Shown one piece after another: positions 62,153 through 64,000 of a stretch of 64,000 nucleotides of DNA; position 1 is the stretch's first letter, and each line of letters opens with the position of its first letter. The notes under the pieces are model-generated. The model was given only the letters and a program-made list of their open reading frames with translations. It made no database searches and was not told the origin of the DNA. Location of the stretch: positions 1-64,000 of the forward strand of contig CAVYZS010000006.1 of assembly GCA_963773085.1 (NCBI GenBank), read 5' to 3'. Both the position numbers and the translations under genes were made by a program. The stretch is from JAENVT01 sp963773085 (lineage in GTDB: Bacteria; Actinomycetota; Acidimicrobiia; Acidimicrobiales; Ilumatobacteraceae).

Positions 62153-62934
62153 CGAAGCACCACGGATTGGGTAACGACTTCCTGGTCGTGTTCCACCCAC
62201 GCGTCGGGGACCTGCCGGCTCTGGCCCGACATGTGTGTCACCGGCGCCGGGGTATCGGCGCCGACGGTTTGCTGGTCGGCGAGAGCGAGGCTGGGTACGC
62301 CGCTCGAATGGTCCTCTACAACGCCGATGGGTCACGCGCAGAGATGAGCGGCAATGGGATTCGTTGCTTCGCTCAGGCGCTGGCGCGCCGGCGCGGCGAT
62401 CTGGCGCCGCAACGCATCCTCACCGATGCCGGCGAGCGCCTCGTCACGCTGTACGCCACCGATGATGCCGATGTGATCGAAGCGGCGGTCGACATGGGCC
62501 CGGTGTCGTCGATCGGCGAGCCCGATGGCTGGCACCGCATCGGCACGGATCCGTTGCGTCCGGTCAGCCACCTCAGCGTCGGCAACCCCCACGCGGTAGT
62601 CGGGGTCGAGAGCGTCGCGGTCGTCGACCTCCTCGCACTTGGACAAATCGTCCCCGACATCAATCTGGAGCTCGTCGAAATCGGCCCGGAGCCGTACGCC
62701 ATCACGATGCGGGTCCACGAGCGCGGTGCAGGGATCACCGAGGCATGCGGTACCGGGGCGTGCGCAAGCGCTTGGGCCGCGGTGTCGTGGGGACTGGTTC
62801 CCGCCGGGCTCGAAGAAATCACCGTGCACATGGACGGTGGAGATGCCAAGGTACGTCTGCACTCTCCGTCGACCGGACACGTCACGCTCGTCGGTCCGGC
62901 CGTGTACATCGGTTCGGTCGAGGTTCGTCCCTGA
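62134..62934 (+). CDS. dapF: Diaminopimelate epimerase
   Basis: A 266-residue protein. LTKHHGLGNDFLVVF is the N-terminal signature. The two catalytic Cys are in MSGNGIRCFAQALA and EACGTGACASAWAAV. It converts LL- to meso-diaminopimelate for lysine and peptidoglycan. It starts within the end of miaA. The miaA-dapF-hflX order is common in actinobacteria. Confidence 0.97.
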   Translation: MAELALTKHHGLGNDFLVVFHPRVGDLPALARHVCHRRRGIGADGLLVGESEAGYAARMVLYNADGSRAEMSGNGIRCFAQALARRRGDLAPQRILTDAGERLVTLYATDDADVIEAAVDMGPVSSIGEPDGWHRIGTDPLRPVSHLSVGNPHAVVGVESVAVVDLLALGQIVPDINLELVEIGPEPYAITMRVHERGAGITEACGTGACASAWAAVSWGLVPAGLEEITVHMDGGDAKVRLHSPSTGHVTLVGPAVYIGSVEVRP

Positions 62935-62957
62935 GGGGCGGGTGCAGCAAGGGAGCC

Positions 62958-64000
62958 ATGTCGACGCCATACAACGAAGCCCTCGGCGCAACGCTGATCG
63001 AGCGCACCAAGCGTGAACAGATCGTCCTGGTAGCTGTCACGCTGCCGGGGCACACCGACGCAGAGACCGAGGCCAGTCTCGACGAACTGGCGTTGTTGAT
63101 CGACACCGCCGGCGCCGACGAGGCGGGTCGGTTGGTGCAACGGCGTGATACCCCGGATCACACCTGGTTCATCGGCAAGGGCAAGGTCGACGAGCTCAAA
63201 GACATCTGTCTCGCGGTCGATGCCGACACTGTCGTGTTCGAGAACGAACTCGCCCCTGCACAGCAGTACAATCTCGAAAAAGTGCTCGGTCGAACGGCGA
63301 TCGATCGCACCGCCGTGATCCTCGACATCTTCGCCCAGAACGCCCATACCCTCGAAGGCAAGGCACAGGTCGAGCTGGCCTTGTTGCGTTACCGCCTGCC
63401 ACGGTTGCGCCGCGGCGCGACCGCCAAGTTGTCGCAGCAGCGCGGTGGCGTCGGATCTCGCTTCGGTTCGGGTGAAACCAAGCTCGAGGTTGATCGTCGA
63501 CGGATCATGCGTCGTATCACCAAACTCGAGTCGGACCTCAAAGAGCTCTCGGCCACACGGTCGTTGCAGCGCAAGAGTCGCAACCGTAGCGGTCTCGCCG
63601 CCGTCACCATCGTCGGTTACACAAACGCCGGAAAGTCGACCCTGCTCAACCATCTCACTCATTCCGGTGTGCTCGTCGAGGACCGATTGTTCGCCACGCT
63701 GGACCCCACCACAAGGCGCTTGTCGCTGCCCGGTGGTGAGCCGGTGCTGATCACCGACACGGTCGGGTTCGTCCGCAACCTGCCTCACGGCCTGGTCGAG
63801 GCGTTCAAGAGCACGTTGGAGGTTGCCGGTCGTGGCGACTACCTGATCCATGTCGTCGACTCGACCGCGCCGGACCCTGAAGGTCAGATCACGGCAGTTC
63901 GCGAGGTCCTGACCGAGATCGGGGCATCGCACCTGCCCGAGTTGCTGGTGTTCAACAAACGGGACGCGGCGCCCGAGGTTGCCGCCGATCTGGTTCATCG
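62958..64000 (+). CDS. hflX: GTPase HflX, cut by window end
   Basis: 347 codons visible, then the window ends. The N-terminal HflX domain includes FIGKGKVDELKDICLAVDAD, VFENELAPAQQYNLEKVLG, GKAQVELALLRYRLPRLRR and GSGETKLEVDRRRI. The G domain has G1 VGYTNAGKSTLLN, G3 ITDTVGFVRNLPH and G4 VFNKRD. It splits ribosomes under stress. Start ATG 62958, 23 bp after dapF. Confidence 0.97.
   Translation, partial: MSTPYNEALGATLIERTKREQIVLVAVTLPGHTDAETEASLDELALLIDTAGADEAGRLVQRRDTPDHTWFIGKGKVDELKDICLAVDADTVVFENELAPAQQYNLEKVLGRTAIDRTAVILDIFAQNAHTLEGKAQVELALLRYRLPRLRRGATAKLSQQRGGVGSRFGSGETKLEVDRRRIMRRITKLESDLKELSATRSLQRKSRNRSGLAAVTIVGYTNAGKSTLLNHLTHSGVLVEDRLFATLDPTTRRLSLPGGEPVLITDTVGFVRNLPHGLVEAFKSTLEVAGRGDYLIHVVDSTAPDPEGQITAVREVLTEIGASHLPELLVFNKRDAAPEVAADLVH

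Noticed and set aside
62373..63998. 541-codon minus-strand ORF opposite dapF and hflX
   Set aside because: It crosses two well-defined plus-strand genes; shadow.

Overview
The window is high-GC DNA with actinobacterial gene content: SARP and WhiB-free ECF regulation, a mycoredoxin, a CsoR/CstR-type repressor, and the recA-miaB-miaA-dapF-hflX order. I infer an Actinomycetota genome, probably an Acidimicrobiia (Ilumatobacter-like) lineage, but nothing seen here fixes the taxon.

Layout. Positions 53-64 kb are a conserved chromosomal segment: malic enzyme, tRNA-Lys(CTT), tRNA-His(GTG), a class-III PLP enzyme, recA with a LexA box, miaB, miaA, dapF and the start of hflX. Every gene there has an intact frame. 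To the left lies accessory DNA. The 3' half of tRNA-Lys is duplicated at about 3.85, 15.8 and 29.3 kb, in the same orientation as the real gene. Each copy is followed by the same roughly 200-bp arm (short GACCGTC-type repeats and a perfect hairpin). This looks like serial integration at one tRNA attachment site. A tyrosine integrase lies beside the 29.3-kb copy.

0-3.7 kb: a decayed IS3 element, a frameshifted CapA-like gene and a VapBC-type toxin-antitoxin pair. 3.9-15.7 kb: a Nudix hydrolase, membrane proteins (one SLATT-like), a leucine-rich gene split by an IS256-family element, an excisionase-like HTH protein, a very large protein with 14 near-identical WD40 repeats plus a KAP P-loop NTPase, and an ArdC-like antirestriction protein. 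16-29 kb: a serine-hydrolase-fold lipoprotein without catalytic residues, a 1,699-residue SARP/kinase/nSTAND/WD40 protein, an ECF sigma/anti-sigma pair next to a lipoprotein paralogous to the anti-sigma ectodomain, a TolB-like propeller, a second toxin-antitoxin pair and the integrase. 29.7-34.5 kb: a tightly overlapping redox operon (anti-sigma-type ATPase, membrane protein, CxxC protein, mycoredoxin, redoxin), a sigma factor with a C-terminal zinc-finger domain, and small thioredoxin-like and DUF2892 proteins. In the redoxin, an in-frame UGA sits exactly where the first Cys of a CxxC motif should be and is followed by a hairpin with bacterial SECIS geometry, so it is a candidate selenoprotein. 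35.6-46.6 kb: what looks like one reactive-sulfur regulon. A CstR-like repressor (two Cys, no copper-ligand His) and five palindromes ATACCC-N4-GGGTAT lie before thioredoxin/DUF302, the repressor/MMPL transporter, a CstB-like persulfide dioxygenase-rhodanese/rhodanese/TauE operon, and a divergent Cys-rich 53-residue protein plus methyltransferase. 46.8-52.9 kb: LysR regulator, lgt, a second TauE, a 1-Cys peroxiredoxin, a small secreted protein and a two-component system.

Many genes between 1.7 and 51.6 kb carry one-base indels, often in homopolymers, whereas none is seen after 52.8 kb. I cannot tell consensus errors from real decay, so each broken gene is described with the frame that restores it.
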